A stretch of 64,000 nt of DNA from Prorocentrum cordatum (lineage: Eukaryota > Sar > Dinophyceae > Prorocentrales > Prorocentraceae): NCBI GenBank assembly GCA_963575745.1, contig CAUYUJ010013903.1, positions 180,230 through 244,229 on the forward strand. Reading direction: 5' to 3'. The position numbers and the translations under genes are program-made. Numbering within the stretch: position 1 is the stretch's first letter; every line of letters begins with the position of its first letter. The notes under the pieces are model-generated. The model was given only the letters and a program-made list of their open reading frames with translations. It was not told the origin of the DNA and searched no databases. This document shows positions 22,885 to 33,556 of this stretch, in pieces.

Positions 22885-22982
22885 CGACGACGACGACGAC
22901 GACCACGACGACGACCACGACGAAGACGAAGACGAAGACGACGACGACGAAGACGACGGCGACGGCGACGGCGACGGCGAAA
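22885..22982. repeat. (GAC)n tract
   Basis: GAC with CACGAC, GAAGAC and GGCGAC variants. Confidence 0.95.
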
Positions 22983-23120
22983 AACATGCAAAGGCTTATT
23001 GGAAAGCATTGATTTTTCTTTTTGGGGTTGTCTGGGGAGTGCTTGTTGGCTCCCTCGGGATTCCTGGGAGCCTCTTGGGGGCTCCTTCCGCGCCTCTTGG
23101 GGTACTCTGCCGCCTCGCAG

Positions 23121-23339
23121 GCCCTGCTCCCGAAGACGGCCGGCCGCCGGCCGGAAAAAACCCGCGCTCCCAGCCGACGCGGCGGTGCGCGCGGGGGACG
23201 GCCTGGTGGCGCCCGCTGCCGCAGCTGGCGGTGCGCGTCCGGGGCTTGGCGGTTTCCGCGCAGGGCGGGGGAGGATCCTGGGGGATGTTGGGGTGGCCGT
23301 TCGCCGACAGCACGTACCCAGAGATCGGAGGAGGAAAAG
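23121..23339 (+). CDS. candidate exon before a family T element
   Basis: Follows CTCTGCCGCCTCGCAG and ends GGAAAAG|GTACCC, where family T begins. All three frames are open for 219 nt; one reads PLPQLAVRVRGLAVSAQGGG and FADSTYPEIGGG. Frame choice is uncertain and no family is recognised. Confidence 0.35.
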
Positions 23340-23500
23340 GTACCCACACCGCTGCCCTTCCCTCGCTTTCCCCTTTTTGGGCCTCCTGGGAGGCCCTCGT
23401 CGCCACCGCTGGATTCTCCTCGAAATCCTGGTCAGAACGCGCCCCAGGAGAGGTCCGGGGAGTAGCGGTATCCGTACCTTCCGGTCCCCCCAAGAGATCC
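23340..23500 (+). mobile_element. TIR element, family T copy 3
   Basis: GGTACCCACACCGCTGCCC at the left mirrors GTAGCGGTATCCGTACC at the right, with CGTCGCCACCGCTGGATTC in the core. Copies also at 34605 and 60845. Confidence 0.8.
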
Positions 23501-24389
23501 GTCGCTCCGAATCAATTTGTCGTTGTACGTGCCCCTCCCCCGCCCTCGCCGTTGCCGCCGCCGCTGGGCGTGGAGGAGGGCGACGGCCGGTCGGACGCGG
23601 CAGCACAGCAGCCCGATCCTTCCCCAGGAGCCAGGCCCAGAGATGCGATTCTCCGACAAAATGGGAGAGCGGTTGGTTTTTGGCCGTTTTCGGCCTCCGG
23701 GGGCCTGGGGGCAATTTTCGCGCGGATCCGTTCTTGATGGCCTCGGGGCCAGATTGCAGCCCCAGGGACTGAGAACGGGATTGAGAACAAATCTAACATG
23801 ATGTGCTGCAAATCCTCTCGTCGAGAATCTGGGGATGCACCGCGCCCACCTGGTGAGGGGCAACGATCGGGGGGGCCGGGGCCCCTCGCCGGGCCTCGGG
23901 GCCGTCAAGAAACGCCTCGGGACGAAAAGCAGGCCCTGATTCGGGAACCGGGCCTTCTGGGGGGCGCTGGCACCGAGAAAGTTAGAGCGGCGAAACTTCT
24001 GTGAGGTGCGAGCGGGCCGATCGGCGACGCATCGCCAATGCGGGCTCCATGACGTCCCCCCCTGAGCCGGCCCCCCCCCTCGTCGTTGCCCCTCGGAGGG
24101 AGGGGGGGGAGGGAGGTGGGGAGGGAGGGGGAGGGGGGGGGGGGGGAGGGCGGGAGGGAGGAGGGGAGGGAGGAAGGGAGGGAGGGGGGAAGAGGGGGGG
24201 AGGGGGGGAGGGAGGGAGGGGACATAGCCTGGCCAGTAAGTGTCGTGCCGCGTGCGCCACGGATGCTGTGCGACGCCATGGCGTGCCACCAGGCCCGGCC
24301 CGGGCCCGGCCTCACAGAGGCCGGGCCCGCACGGTGCTCCATGTGCGGAACCCCGGACCAGGACGCCGATGCCCGGGGCCCCCCGTGTG
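23501..24389. other. unassigned sequence ending in a GGGA tract
   Basis: 23501-24090 has no recognisable gene; 24090-24230 is GGGAGG purine repeat. Confidence 0.45.
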
Positions 24390-24560
24390 TCGGGGGTGGA
24401 CAGCACCCCCACCCTGACACGTCGGTTCGTGAATTGTCCGTTCTCGATGCTCGAGAGGGCGCTGGCCGTCATCTTCCAGGCTGGCGCCCGCCAGGTTTGG
24501 GCCCGAGGCCGTGTTCTCACTGAACCACGTCTTGCTAAAGGGGGTGCTGTCCGTCCCCGA
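24390..24560 (+). mobile_element. TIR element, family M copy 1, 5-bp duplication
   Basis: TCGGGGGTGGACAGCACCCC mirrors GGGGTGCTGTCCGTCCCCGA. GTGTG flanks it on both sides (24385-24389 and 24561-24565). All three family M copies in the window have a 5-bp duplication. Confidence 0.9.
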
Positions 24561-24853
24561 GTGTGGTGGGGGGTGGGGACCCCCCTCGGGTCCCTTCAGG
24601 CCGAGGGGCGGGAGGGCGGGGGAGAGGCAGGGCAGACGGAGGCTCAGGGCGCATGTAGGCATCCCTGTAGCAGCCTTCCCTCCGCCCTCTCCTCGAGGCG
24701 AGGGCGGAGCTGAGGGGCGAGGGCGGAGGGCGGGGGGCGGAGGGCGGGGGGTGGGGGGCGCGAGGGCGAAGAGGGCGCGAGGGCGGAGGGGAGGGCCGAC
24801 GCCGGCGCCCGGCGCGCCCCGCGCCCTGAGCCCGGAGAGCCCCCCGAGGCCAG

Positions 24854-24945
24854 GGCGTGGCCGGAGCGGCCGCGGCGGGCGGCCTGGACGACTGCCGGCC
24901 CCGCACGGCGGATGTCGAGCGCCAGGAGCGCTCCTTTTCAAGCAG
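24854..24945 (+). CDS. candidate exon before a family F element
   Basis: After GGCCAG, the frame reads GVAGAAAAGGLDDCRPRTAD, then VERQERSFSS. The likely exon end lies near 24927-24945, where family F starts. The continuation after the element may be the Ala/Pro-rich stretch at 25378-25448 (AGAARAAEESRTVSAP). Low confidence because the junction phase is not resolved. Confidence 0.3.
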
Positions 24946-25374
24946 TGGCGAAGCGTCCTGGTGTGCCTATATAGTCCTATCGGGCCGGACGAAAGGGGGG
25001 GGATAGGGAAAGGGGGGGTACGAAATCTGCTGCACGCAGCTGGTTTCGGACCCGCCGAGGGGCCCATTCCTCGATACATGGGCGCCTCCAGCGCCAGGAG
25101 GAGCCGGGAAAATCAGCTACGTGAGCTGATTCTCCCCCCCCCCCCCTTTGCTGTCCCCCCCTTTCGCCCGGCTCGATCCTACCGAGCAATGTTCTAAGAA
25201 CATGTTGTGGTTCCCACGAAATGTTCTTAGAGCATCCCTGGTTGGCACTGTCCTGTTTTACCACATCGGGTCTATGTTCTAAGGACACTGTTTTTCTTCT
25301 TAGAACATTTTTGGGTTCTAGGAGCCTTTCGTGGTAGGACCACAGGAATGCCGGGACGGTCGGTCCCTGCTCAA
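24937..25374 (+). mobile_element. family F element carrying a nested family E element
   Basis: Left end CAAGCAGTGGCGAAGCGTCC, right end GACGGTCGGTCCCTGCTC, interior AATGTTCTAAGAACATG and its inverses, as in the copy at 58541. It is interrupted at 24981 by family E. Confidence 0.85.
24981..25175 (+). mobile_element. TIR element, family E copy 1, nested in family F
   Basis: CGGGCCGGACGAAAGGGGGG mirrors CCCCCCTTTCGCCCGG. TCCTA(T/C)C flanks it on both sides (24975-24981 and 25177-25183), consistent with a target duplication in family F. Inside is TCAGCTACGTGAGCTGA, a near-perfect palindrome. Confidence 0.85.
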
Positions 25375-25795
25375 AGCCTCTGCTGCGCCGCCGCCGGCGG
25401 CGGGCGCTGCACGAGCGGCGGAGGAGTCACGTACAGTCAGCGCGCCTGGTGAGGAGGCGCGCGCCTCCCTCCGGGGTGCCCCTTCTCAGGCCAGCCACAC
25501 CTGGGGGAGCTGTGGTCCTTGCCTCTGGGGGACCCATCTATTTCGACACCCCTCTCGAGAGATCGCCGATGCGGTGGGTTCCCCCAGGGGGTCAAGGATC
25601 ACGGCTCCCCCAGCTATGGCTGGTCGGTTTGTGTGTCCCTGCCTCTGCGGCCCGTCCTCTCTGTTGTTTTCACTGGCCTCTCCCCGGGGTCAGGGTGCCC
25701 TGGCGTCCCTGGGGGCTCCGTCGCCCGCCGCGCCATAAAAGGTCCCAACTTCGGCCAGAGGAGTCCTCACCACCCGTCACTCATGCACGCTTGGA
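25375..25795. other. unassigned sequence
   Basis: Starts with the Ala/Pro-rich open stretch mentioned for 24854; the rest has no recognisable feature. Confidence 0.4.
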
Positions 25796-26030
25796 CCGTA
25801 TCCGTGCCCTCGCGTTCTGGATTCCGAGGTGCGATTCCCTGGATGCGTGGTTGCCCGGATCCGATCCGCGCGGGGCGTCCGCGAAGAAGAGCTCCGTCTC
25901 CACGGGGTCGCGGCCCAGGGGCCCCGCCCGCGAGACCGTGGACACGGGTATGTTTTCCGCTTGCGAGTTGCTCTCGCAGTCGCTGCCGTTGTCGCTCGCC
26001 ATGCGGCGCGGTCGCCGCTGATGTTTCTCG
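25796..26030 (-). mobile_element. family P element copy 1
   Basis: Contains GTTCTGGATTCCGAG, CGGATCCGATCCGCG and GGGGCCCCGCCCGCGAG. The inverse of these landmarks, in the same order, makes up 51612-51800. Confidence 0.6.
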
Positions 26031-26061
26031 CCATGAAGCAGGCGGTCCTTGAGGGGAGCTT

Positions 26062-26232
26062 CAGGCCTCTAAATGAGGTCGGAGGCTCTCGCCGCATCGC
26101 CGATACATGCCCGATCCGGCTCGGTGGGGAGCCCGATGTTCTCCACGCCGACCATCGCCGACGTCGCCGACGCATCGGCGATGCACCAGCGATGCATCGG
26201 CGATTCGGCGCGATCCTCCGACTCCATCTACA
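26062..26232. mobile_element. TIR element, family G copy 3
   Basis: GGCCTCTAAATGAGGTCGGA to GCGATCCTCCGACTCCATCT, with CGATGCATCGGCGATTCGG inside. Confidence 0.8.
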
Positions 26233-26529
26233 GTCAACCCGCATCGTAAAAATGGGCAACCTTCCCAAGGGTACCATGGCATCCTTGCCTCCTCGGTCCA
26301 TTCTTGGCCGCTTTTGCTGGCCAACCTCGTTCGAAAAACGTTCAGGTTGGAGGTTTTCGGACGTGCTCGGCCCTTCCTAGCCTCTTAGAAGGCACGGGTC
26401 GTGTCTGTAGATGCGAGGCCTGCGCCTTCTAGAAGGCACGGGGCTTGTCTGTAGATGTGAGGCCCTCTGCCCCCCTCTGCGCGACGCCGAGGTGTGAGGC
26501 TCTTCGGACGTGCTCGGCCGTGTTCTCGC

Positions 26530-26650
26530 CCCTCGCTCCTCCTCCTCCTCCTCCTCCTCCTCCTCCTCCTCCTCCTCCTCCTCCTCCTCCTCGCTCCTCC
26601 TCCTCCTCCTCCTCCTCCTCGCTCCTCCTCCTCTCTCCTCCTGACCGTAT
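26530..26650. repeat. (CTC)n tract
   Basis: CTC units with GCTCCTC interruptions. Confidence 0.97.
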
Positions 26651-26815
26651 CGGCTCTGTGTCCGTCAGAGGACGTAGCCGCTCGACGCGGAGGGGTTCCA
26701 CCTCCCCTTCCGCCCAGATGACGTAGTCCAGGTGATCGCCGAACTCGTCATTCCCGAACTTGGCCCCCCCCCTCGGGGGCCGCCAGACCCCTCCCCCTGT
26801 GGGAGGGCGGTACGC

Positions 26816-28772
26816 TCACCCCTCGAGGGGGGCGATGGCGATGAGGAAGCCGCTGATCTGGGAGGTCAGTGCCTTGGAGCTCTGGATCGGCTGCGGTATC
26901 CTCGCGCAGGACGAATTCGGCTCTGCGTCCCACGATCCCAGTCGCTTCTCCGCCTCGAAGTGGTCATCCATCTCGGGGAGGCGGAAGCGCACCTTCTGGT
27001 AGGGCTCGGGGAAGTCGTCGCAGCTGCCGTACTCCTGGCCCACGTCGTTGGCGAACGAGACCCCTCTTCTCGGTCTGCGCCTGCGGGGCCGGCCGCGCTG
27101 GAGGTACGGCGCCAGGCGCGGGTCCGCGGCGAGTTCGTCCCGTGGGCGTTCGGTAATCCACTCCGCCTCGGGCATAATAGTGCCTGTAGTGCGCGTAGGC
27201 CGCGAGCTCGACGATCGAGACCTCCTCGAAGGCGTGCTGCTCCTCCTTCGGGAGCCGTTCGAAGGCCGCACGGGCCCCCGCTGCTTGCACGGTATCGAGG
27301 CGTGCTCGCAGGACTGCCTCCCCCGTTGTGTCGCTGAGTCCATTGAGCGTATCCTCGAGGTCCTCCGCGTAGATGTCCCATGGCTTTCGGATGCTCGATG
27401 GGATATGGCTGCTCTCCCATATGGTGGCGCCCTATCCGTCGTAGCTGATGGCGTCGGGCTCGTCTTTCTTTTGGGGCCCTCCCTCGTAGCTGATGGCGTC
27501 GGGCTTCGTGCTGCCTCCTCCCTTGTAGCTGATGGCGTCTGGCTCGTCCTTCGTTGCGCCACCTCCCTCGTGGCGGATGGCGGCTGGCTCGTCCTTCGCT
27601 TTGCCGCCCCCCTCGTAGCTGATGGCATTGGGCTCGTCCTTCGCTCTTCCTCCCTCGTGGCTGATGGCATCGGGCTCGTCCTTCGTATTGCCACCTCCCT
27701 CGTAGCTGATGGCGTCTGGCTCGTCCTTCGTTGCGCCACCTCCCTCGTAATGGATGGCGGCTGGCTCGACCTTCGCATTGCCGCCCCCATCGTAGCTGAT
27801 GGCATTGGGCTCGTCCCGCGCTTTGTTTCCTCCCTCGCAGCTGATGGCATCGGGCTCGTCCTTCGTGTTGTCACCTCCCTCGTAGCTGATAGCGTCTGGC
27901 ACGTCCTTCGTTTTGCCCTCGCCCTCGTAGCTGGCGCCGTCGGTCGCCTCCTTCGCTGTACGGCTTCCCTCGTAGCTGATGGCGTCGGGTCCACACTTCG
28001 CGTAGCTGCCACTGCCAGAGCCCGCTGCCACTGCCCGCCCACCTCGCTCTTCTATTCCTGCGTTGCATCTGGTGGTATCGGGCTCGTACTTCGCTGATCG
28101 CTCTCGTGCGCGGGCCTTTCGGACCGCGGCGACCAGCGAATTGTCGAGGCAGCGCTGCTCCGTGGGGAACGCTGGGTCGATCGGCTCTTGCTCGTCGTAG
28201 TTCGCGCTGCTGGCTGGGACTGGCGGGAGGTGTAAGGCGGGCTTGGCGGTGCTGCAGGTTTGAGCCAAACTGTGTAGCTCGCCGGCTCGGATCGCCTGGG
28301 CGGCGCGCGCCGCCTCCTCCGCCCTTTGATGGATACGATTGGCCGACGGATATGCGACCCCTGGCGAAAAGGCCGCAGCTGGCACCGCTGCGTGCTGCTT
28401 CCACTGCTCGTGCTGCTGCCACTGTGCTGCCACTTCTCCCAGTATCTTGCGAGGTGCCGCCACCTGGATTGCGATGTACTTCGTCTCGGTGGTGATGCCA
28501 GCTTTGCGTAGCCCCGCCTCGCAGGCGTCACGGCGCCGCCTGCGGGCGAGTCGGCGCGCCTTGCAGGCGCCGAAGAGGTCGACTTCGCGCTGGCGCTGGT
28601 TTGAAGGCCGCCGCTCGTTCGGGCAGCCCCCCTTGTTCCTCATCTCGTTGTGCTTCCACGGCTCGGGGCTGGCCCTGGCGCAGAGCTGCCGCCCGCGCGC
28701 CAGGCTGGCGCCCGTGAGGTCCACCCCAGCAGCGGCCCGCCCCCCATGAGGGGGGGAAATGGTTTGGGCCAC
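26816..28772 (-). pseudogene. hypothetical protein with thirteen 15-residue repeats, interrupted
   Basis: A frame of about 446 residues runs from 28772 to a TAG at 27432-27434. Its N-terminal half is coding-like (QREVDLFGACKARRLARRR, then ILGEVAAQWQQHEQWKQH). The C-terminal part is 13 tandem copies of a 15-residue unit around PDAISYEGGG-TKDE. After the TAG the same frame stays open for over 80 codons with coding-like sequence (KPWDIYAEDLEDTLNGL, FERLPKEEQHAFEEVSIVEL). Near 27175 a frame change continues it as EAEWITERPRDELAADPR, FANDVGQEYGSCDDFPEPY and FRLPEMDDHFEAEKRLGSWD, to a TGA at 26816. So one original product of about 650 residues appears broken by one stop and one frameshift. No known domain is recognised; a retroelement polyprotein or a low-complexity host protein are both possible. 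Confidence 0.6.
27435..28012 (-). repeat. 45-bp in-frame tandem repeat, 13 copies
   Basis: Units of 45 bp (a few of 39-42) keep the reading frame. Third-position changes outnumber coding changes in the GAIS/AISYEG core, which suggests past selection on the protein. Confidence 0.85.
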
Positions 28773-28785
28773 AATGGGTACGGAC

Positions 28786-29105
28786 CTTTCTCTTCTCCTT
28801 CTCCTCCTCCTCCTCCTCCTCCTCCTCCCCTCCTCCTCCTCCTCTCCTCTCCTCCTCCTCCCCCTCCTCCTCCTCCTGATCCTCCTCCTCCTCCTCCTCT
28901 TCTCCCTCCTCCTCCTCCTCCTCCTCTCCCCCTCCTCCTCCTCCTCCTCCTCCTTCTTCTCCTACTCCTCCTCGTCCTCCTCCTCCTCCTCGTCCTCGTC
29001 CTCCTCCTCCTCCTCCTCCTCCTCCTCCTCCTCCTCCTCCTCCTCCTCCTCCTCCTCCTCCTCCTCCTCCTCCTCCCCCTCGTCCCCCTCCTCCTCCCCC
29101 TCCTC
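28786..29105. repeat. (CTC)n tract
   Basis: About 320 bp of CTC/CTT; long Leu, Ser, Glu and Gly frames are artefacts. Confidence 0.98.
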
Positions 29106-29427
29106 CCTCAGATGGCTCGGAGGGCCGCCGGCCTCTGATGAGGGCCGCCTCCATGGGCCTGCTCCGGAGGCACGGGCGGCCCCGCCGCCTGCGGAGGAGC
29201 AGGAGGAGGACATCGACCCACAGGCACAGCTGAGCTCCGAAGCTGGAACACATACGTTACCAGTGGCTCTCTGGCCTCCAGGATCCGTCCCAGCAGGCGT
29301 CCTCTGCATTGTGCGAGGCCTCGGGCCAGGCTCCGAGCGCAACAGCAGGCCTCGCAGACTGGTGAGGCTCCTCCGTAGGCACATCCCTGCGCAAGGGGAG
29401 CAAGCACACGAACATTCGGAAACTAAA
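29106..29427. other. unassigned sequence
   Basis: ACATACGTTACCAGTGGC near 29249 looks like a stray family C start; otherwise nothing recognised. Confidence 0.4.
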
Positions 29428-29652
29428 GCATCTACATTGCCAGTGGCGGGCTCTTCCTCAATCCCAGGACTTTTTGAGGCTCGGGGACGACGTCGGGGCG
29501 GTGTGGTGTACACTTGCTTCTTCGCTTTCCCAGGGAAACAGCGAAACAAACATGTATACACCAGGATCCCGTATACACCAGGATCCGCTTTCTTGTGCGA
29601 ATTTCAGTGCGGGGCCGGACAGAACTTTGGTGTATAGAGTTCGGCTCCTTAT
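29428..29652 (+). mobile_element. dispersed element, family C copy 3
   Basis: ATTGCCAGTGGCGGGCTC to GGTGTATAGAGTTCGGCTCC, with GTATACACCAGGATCC twice at 29555-29586. Confidence 0.85.
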
Positions 29653-29689
29653 GATCGTCGACCCCATGGAAATGATGGGAAGCTATGGG

Positions 29690-29825
29690 CAGTGGAGGGG
29701 GAGGACGACTGCACGAACATGTGAGAAGAAGATGTGGGGCATACTGGGATTTGTGTGTATGTGTGTGCATTTCTTTGTGTGTCACGGGGCCCCCTTCAGA
29801 GATGCAGGAGGAACAAAAACGACAC
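29690..29825 (+). mobile_element. family R element copy 1
   Basis: Shares AGATGTGG, GTGTGTGTG-rich centre and GGGGCCCCCTTCAGAG with 30050-30185 and with the phosphatase intron at 50131-50309. Confidence 0.6.
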
Positions 29826-30049
29826 CCAGGGGCGATGCATCGGCCCTTCGAGGTCGATGCCCCCCCCCCCGCATGGGGCCGATCCCCTCCGATCCCCCCG
29901 TGGACCGGACTGTGGGGTGGGGTCGCCGCCGGATTCGCACAAGCTTTTGGAGCTCCACCGCTGGCTTCTCGGATCGGGTCGGGTCCCGGCCCTGTCAGGA
30001 GAGGAGAGAACCAGCACGCAGCCACAGAGAAACGCAGATCTCCAAGAAC

Positions 30050-30185
30050 ACGAGGTCAAAATGCGGGAGGTGGAGGGGAAGGCGAAAATCCAGAGAATCT
30101 GGACATTGGTGGGGAATGCTGGAATTCGTGTCTGGCTGCTTCTGTGTGTGTGTGTGTGCCCCTGGGCCCCCTGGCGAGAGGGGCC
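30050..30185 (+). mobile_element. family R element copy 2
   Basis: GGGAGGTGGAGGGGAAG, then TGGGGAATGCTGGAATTCG, then CCCCTGGGCCCCCTGG; closest to the intron at 50131. Confidence 0.65.
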
Positions 30186-30241
30186 GCTCGGCCCGAAGTG
30201 TGCGTCGGAGGAGCAGGACGTCACGATAGTGATGCTTCCAG

Positions 30242-30352
30242 GCCTCCTCCTCCTCCTCCTCCTCCTCCTCCTCCTCCTCCTCCTCCCCCTTCCCCTCCTC
30301 CTCCTCCTCCTCCTCCTCCTCCTCCTCCTCCTCCTCCCCCTCCTCCTCCTCC
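30242..30352. repeat. (CTC)n tract
   Basis: CTC units with CCCCTTCCC interruptions. Confidence 0.97.
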
Positions 30353-30377
30353 GAGATTTGGCGGCCCGCCCGGGGGG

Positions 30378-30545
30378 GAAGTGGGAAGGAGAAGGCCTGC
30401 TCAGAATGTTCGAAAGGTCTCCAGCCTTCGGAGAGGTGTTCTAAGCCTTCCCCGAAGGCACAGAGAACTTCTCAGAAGGCGCGAGGGATTCTCAGAGGCC
30501 CCACCGCCTTCTGAGAAGGCGGCCTCCTTCTCACTATCCCCCATC
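30378..30545. mobile_element. TIR element, family H copy 2
   Basis: GGGAAGTGGGAAGGAGAAGGCC-type left end mirrors GGCGGCCTCCTTCTCACT; interior of TTCTCAGAAGG palindromes. A family G element follows 12 bp later. Confidence 0.8.
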
Positions 30546-30556
30546 GCGCGCCGCCG

Positions 30557-30752
30557 AGAGATGGGATCGGAGTAGATGGGGATCGCGCGACATCACCGAT
30601 GCATCGGCGATGCGGCTCGGTGTGGAGTCTGGTATCATCCACGCCGCTGTCGCGAGTGTGTCGTGGACGTTGCCGATGCATCGGCGATGCATCGGGGGTG
30701 CGGCGCGCTCCTCCCATCCCATCTTCTCGCACCCAATCTTGGAGGCCTCTCG
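30557..30752. mobile_element. TIR element, family G copy 4
   Basis: GAGATGGGATCGGAGTAGAT to CATCTTCTCGCACCCAATC, with CGATGCATCGGCGATGC twice. Confidence 0.8.
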
Positions 30753-32047
30753 ATCTGTGCCACAAATTCTCGAGGCTTTCAAGCTTTCCAAGATCTCCAG
30801 ATGCTCCACACGGGCTTCAGTCACGAGGGCCGCTGGATATTCTTGAACTCCTGGAAATCCTTGAGTGCATCTTGAGTCAAGCTGATCATGGCATTCTCCT
30901 TGTCCCAGTGCGGTCTTCCGCAGGCGCTGCCAGTTCTGAAGGCCGTGGTTCCGCGGTCCCTGCTCGCCCCCGCTTCCTCGTGCCCTTCCTGTGCCCCCAT
31001 CATCCCTCTACTTCGGTAGCCAATCATGGGAGCCTGGTGTATCCTCTTCATTCCGTCTTTAGCTTCGACTAGCGTCTAATAGCGTCTGGGAGTCGATGAG
31101 ATAGCGCCGACTTAGCGTCGGTCAGCGTCGAGTAGCACCGACTTGCGTCGATTTGCAAGAGCCGACAAGATGATATGGGAGGCTCCCATGAGTTGCCTCC
31201 GAACTCTACCGCGGATGCACCGGCTTAGCCAGCGCGCATTGCACCAAATCTGCAATGTTGTTGATGTGACAGGGCATGGATTGCTAATGGTGATAGTGGT
31301 CTCTCCTCAGAGAGGACGTCATGTCCAACTCGCGCCCACCTTCAAATCACTCTGAGCCCCACCAAGCAGATGCCAATATGCAAGGAAGCTTGAGTATCTA
31401 GTTTGTCGGACCTTCGGTCTTCCTACCTCTGGCAAGCTGCTCCCCCTACTGTTCACTATTGTTCACCATATCCCATATTCCGTCTGTTTCATTCAGCCTC
31501 GATCTGCCCTCAGCCTGTTCTTCCAGGCATTTCCGTGTTCATTCTTCAGACCTGCCAAGTCCAAATTTGACGATATGTTTGTCTCGTGTCGATGGACTTT
31601 TACATTGGGATGCTTCTTGGAAGCTCGCGTCATTCGGAGACGCCTTTTCGAACTCGGATATCAGAGAAGATCTTCGTCCCGTGTTGGATATGATATGTAG
31701 CCCCACGGTTTCCATCCGTCGATATCCGTTGGCCAGAGCGAGATGCAATACATAAGCCCCCCCCTGCGGAGAACGGATGACGGAACGTGGTCCTTTGTTG
31801 GCGCGTTGATAAGTCATTGTATGTGTGTTGCGAAAATAACGGACCTGCAGCTGAACGACATCTTGGCGGAATTCGACGAGATAGACCGCATTCACGCGGG
31901 CGTACGCAGACTGCAGCTGTCTTGACTTCCGAAGGAAAACGGTACATCCATGCTTCCATCCATCGTTCTGCCTCGCTTGCATATTGCAGCTCTAGGGTTT
32001 ATTCCAGTGTTGAGCTGTGTCATGCTATACGCCACGACTGAACGGGA
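30753..32047. other. about 1.3 kb of low-repeat sequence
   Basis: Unusually free of microsatellites. It contains an 11-bp minisatellite (TAGCGTCGACT type) at 31060-31150. Open frames on both strands (31459-31755 plus, 31539-31982 minus) have no recognisable family and no AG|G exon context, so I do not call a gene. Confidence 0.4.
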
Positions 32048-32227
32048 TACTCCAGATTTCGTAATAAAGGGAGGGGGGTCTCTTTTCGGGGGGTCTCTTC
32101 CAGGCTATCTTGGAGGGCCTGGGGGGTCTGGGGACGATGTTTTGGAGGGTTCTCCCATGGGGGAGGTCTGAAATGGCTTGTCTCGGAGGGTCCAGACCCC
32201 CTCCCTTTTATTACGAAATCTGGAGTA
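32048..32227. mobile_element. MITE-like element with ~30-bp TIRs
   Basis: TACTCCAGATTTCGTAATAA at 32048 mirrors TTATTACGAAATCTGGAGTA at 32208-32227, and the match extends inward through GGGAGGGGG-TCT. The interior has GGGGGGTCT repeats. Confidence 0.9.
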
Positions 32228-32525
32228 CACAGGCGTTGCTGTTTGATTTGGACCTGCGCGCGTTGGTTGGACGTGTCTTGCCCAGATACCTACGCTGCAT
32301 ATACTTGTTTGTGATTGGCTACTTTCTCCTCAGAAGAAGAATGCGTGAGGCGTTTGGTGCTGTCCTCGAGCACAGGGAGATTCAGCGGAACAGTGCCGCA
32401 CCCTGCCGCTCAAGCAGCAGTAGGATGAGCACGCAGGCGGTCGAGCGGCGAGGCGATGAGCCGATGCTTTCCTGGGGCCTGGTGGCTGTCGCGCAGGCTT
32501 GAGGCCAGGAGTCGGTGGCTCGCCC

Positions 32526-32700
32526 GGGGGGGGAGGTGAGAACGGGCAGGCCTTCTCGGAAGGTGGCGGGGCTTCTCAGAAGCTCTCCGGAATTCTGCGA
32601 AGCCGTCCCTGTCTGCGGAGAGAGCTGAGACACTTTCTCAGGAGTCTGGCGGCCCCCCGGGCCTTCTGAGAGGGCCCGCCCCCTTGTGACTTTCCCTGGG
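32526..32700. mobile_element. TIR element, family H copy 3
   Basis: GGGGAGGTGAGAACGGGC to GCCCGCCCCCTTGTGAC, with CTTCTCAGAAG inside. Confidence 0.75.
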
Positions 32701-32856
32701 CTGCCAGGCTTGTCGCCTAAAGTAGGCCGCGACGGGTCAGGCGTAAGGGCAACTGGGGCGCACAGAAGGGTCCTCGGCGATTTGGGCGCGTTTGGTGGAG
32801 GGTCCGAAGCGCTTTGGGAAGGCCTTCCAGGGCCGATGGAGGGCTCTGGAGCCCGG

Positions 32857-32982
32857 CCTCCCAGATGGGGTCCGATTGGACGGGGTGGGAGGATCGCGCC
32901 GCGTCGCCGATGCATCGGCGATGCGGCTCGATGTGGAGCCCGATTTGTCCCACGCCGACGTCGCCGAGGCCTCTATGTAGGG
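32857..32982. mobile_element. TIR element, family G copy 5
   Basis: GGCCTCCCAGATGGGGTCCG to GACGTCGCCGAGGCCTC; shorter than other copies and missing part of the right arm. Confidence 0.75.
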
Positions 32983-33474
32983 CGCCGTTCGAGAGGGAGT
33001 CGCCGTGCTGGACGTCCAGGCACCGCTGAATGGCGGGATGCAGGGAGTGCTCCTCCCTGCTTGCCGTCGGCCGGCCTGTTCGTTGGATCCTGTGTGCTCT
33101 TTTCGCTTGTGCAGGCCGTGTGTCACGATTCCCAAACATCAAAGCACGCTGTTCTCGCCACATCGCTAGCACATCCAAAGCACATGCACAGGTAGTCTGG
33201 GACTCCCGGGTCACAATCTACCCTCGGCGTCTTCCTACTCCAATCCTCGACGATCAACTGTATACAATTCGCGCGGTACGTTTTGTTTTTTTATCCTCCT
33301 GCGAGGAACGGTCGGCAATGATGGCGATCGTACGTTCGTGGGGGAGGCGCCCCCCCCCCTCCCAGCAATGCTGGTGCCCGAAGGCATGCCTTGCCCGACA
33401 CTGCGGCGATCGCAGCGCACCCTTGGCCCCGACGTGCCCCACGCCGCCGCCCAGGCAGGACCGCCACCTCCTGG
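32983..33474. other. unassigned sequence
   Basis: No feature recognised. Confidence 0.4.
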
Positions 33475-33556
33475 CCCCCCTCCTCCTCCTCCTCCTCCTG
33501 ATCCTCCTCCTCCTCCTCCTCCTCCCTCCTCCTCCTCCTCCTCCTCCTCCTTCTCC
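33475..33556. repeat. (CTC)n tract
   Basis: About 27 CTC units with two interruptions. Confidence 0.97.

Noticed and set aside
21994-23772. Plus-strand frame of 592 codons
   Set aside because: Runs through GGA and GAC microsatellites and a minisatellite; no domain, and the family T boundary cuts it.
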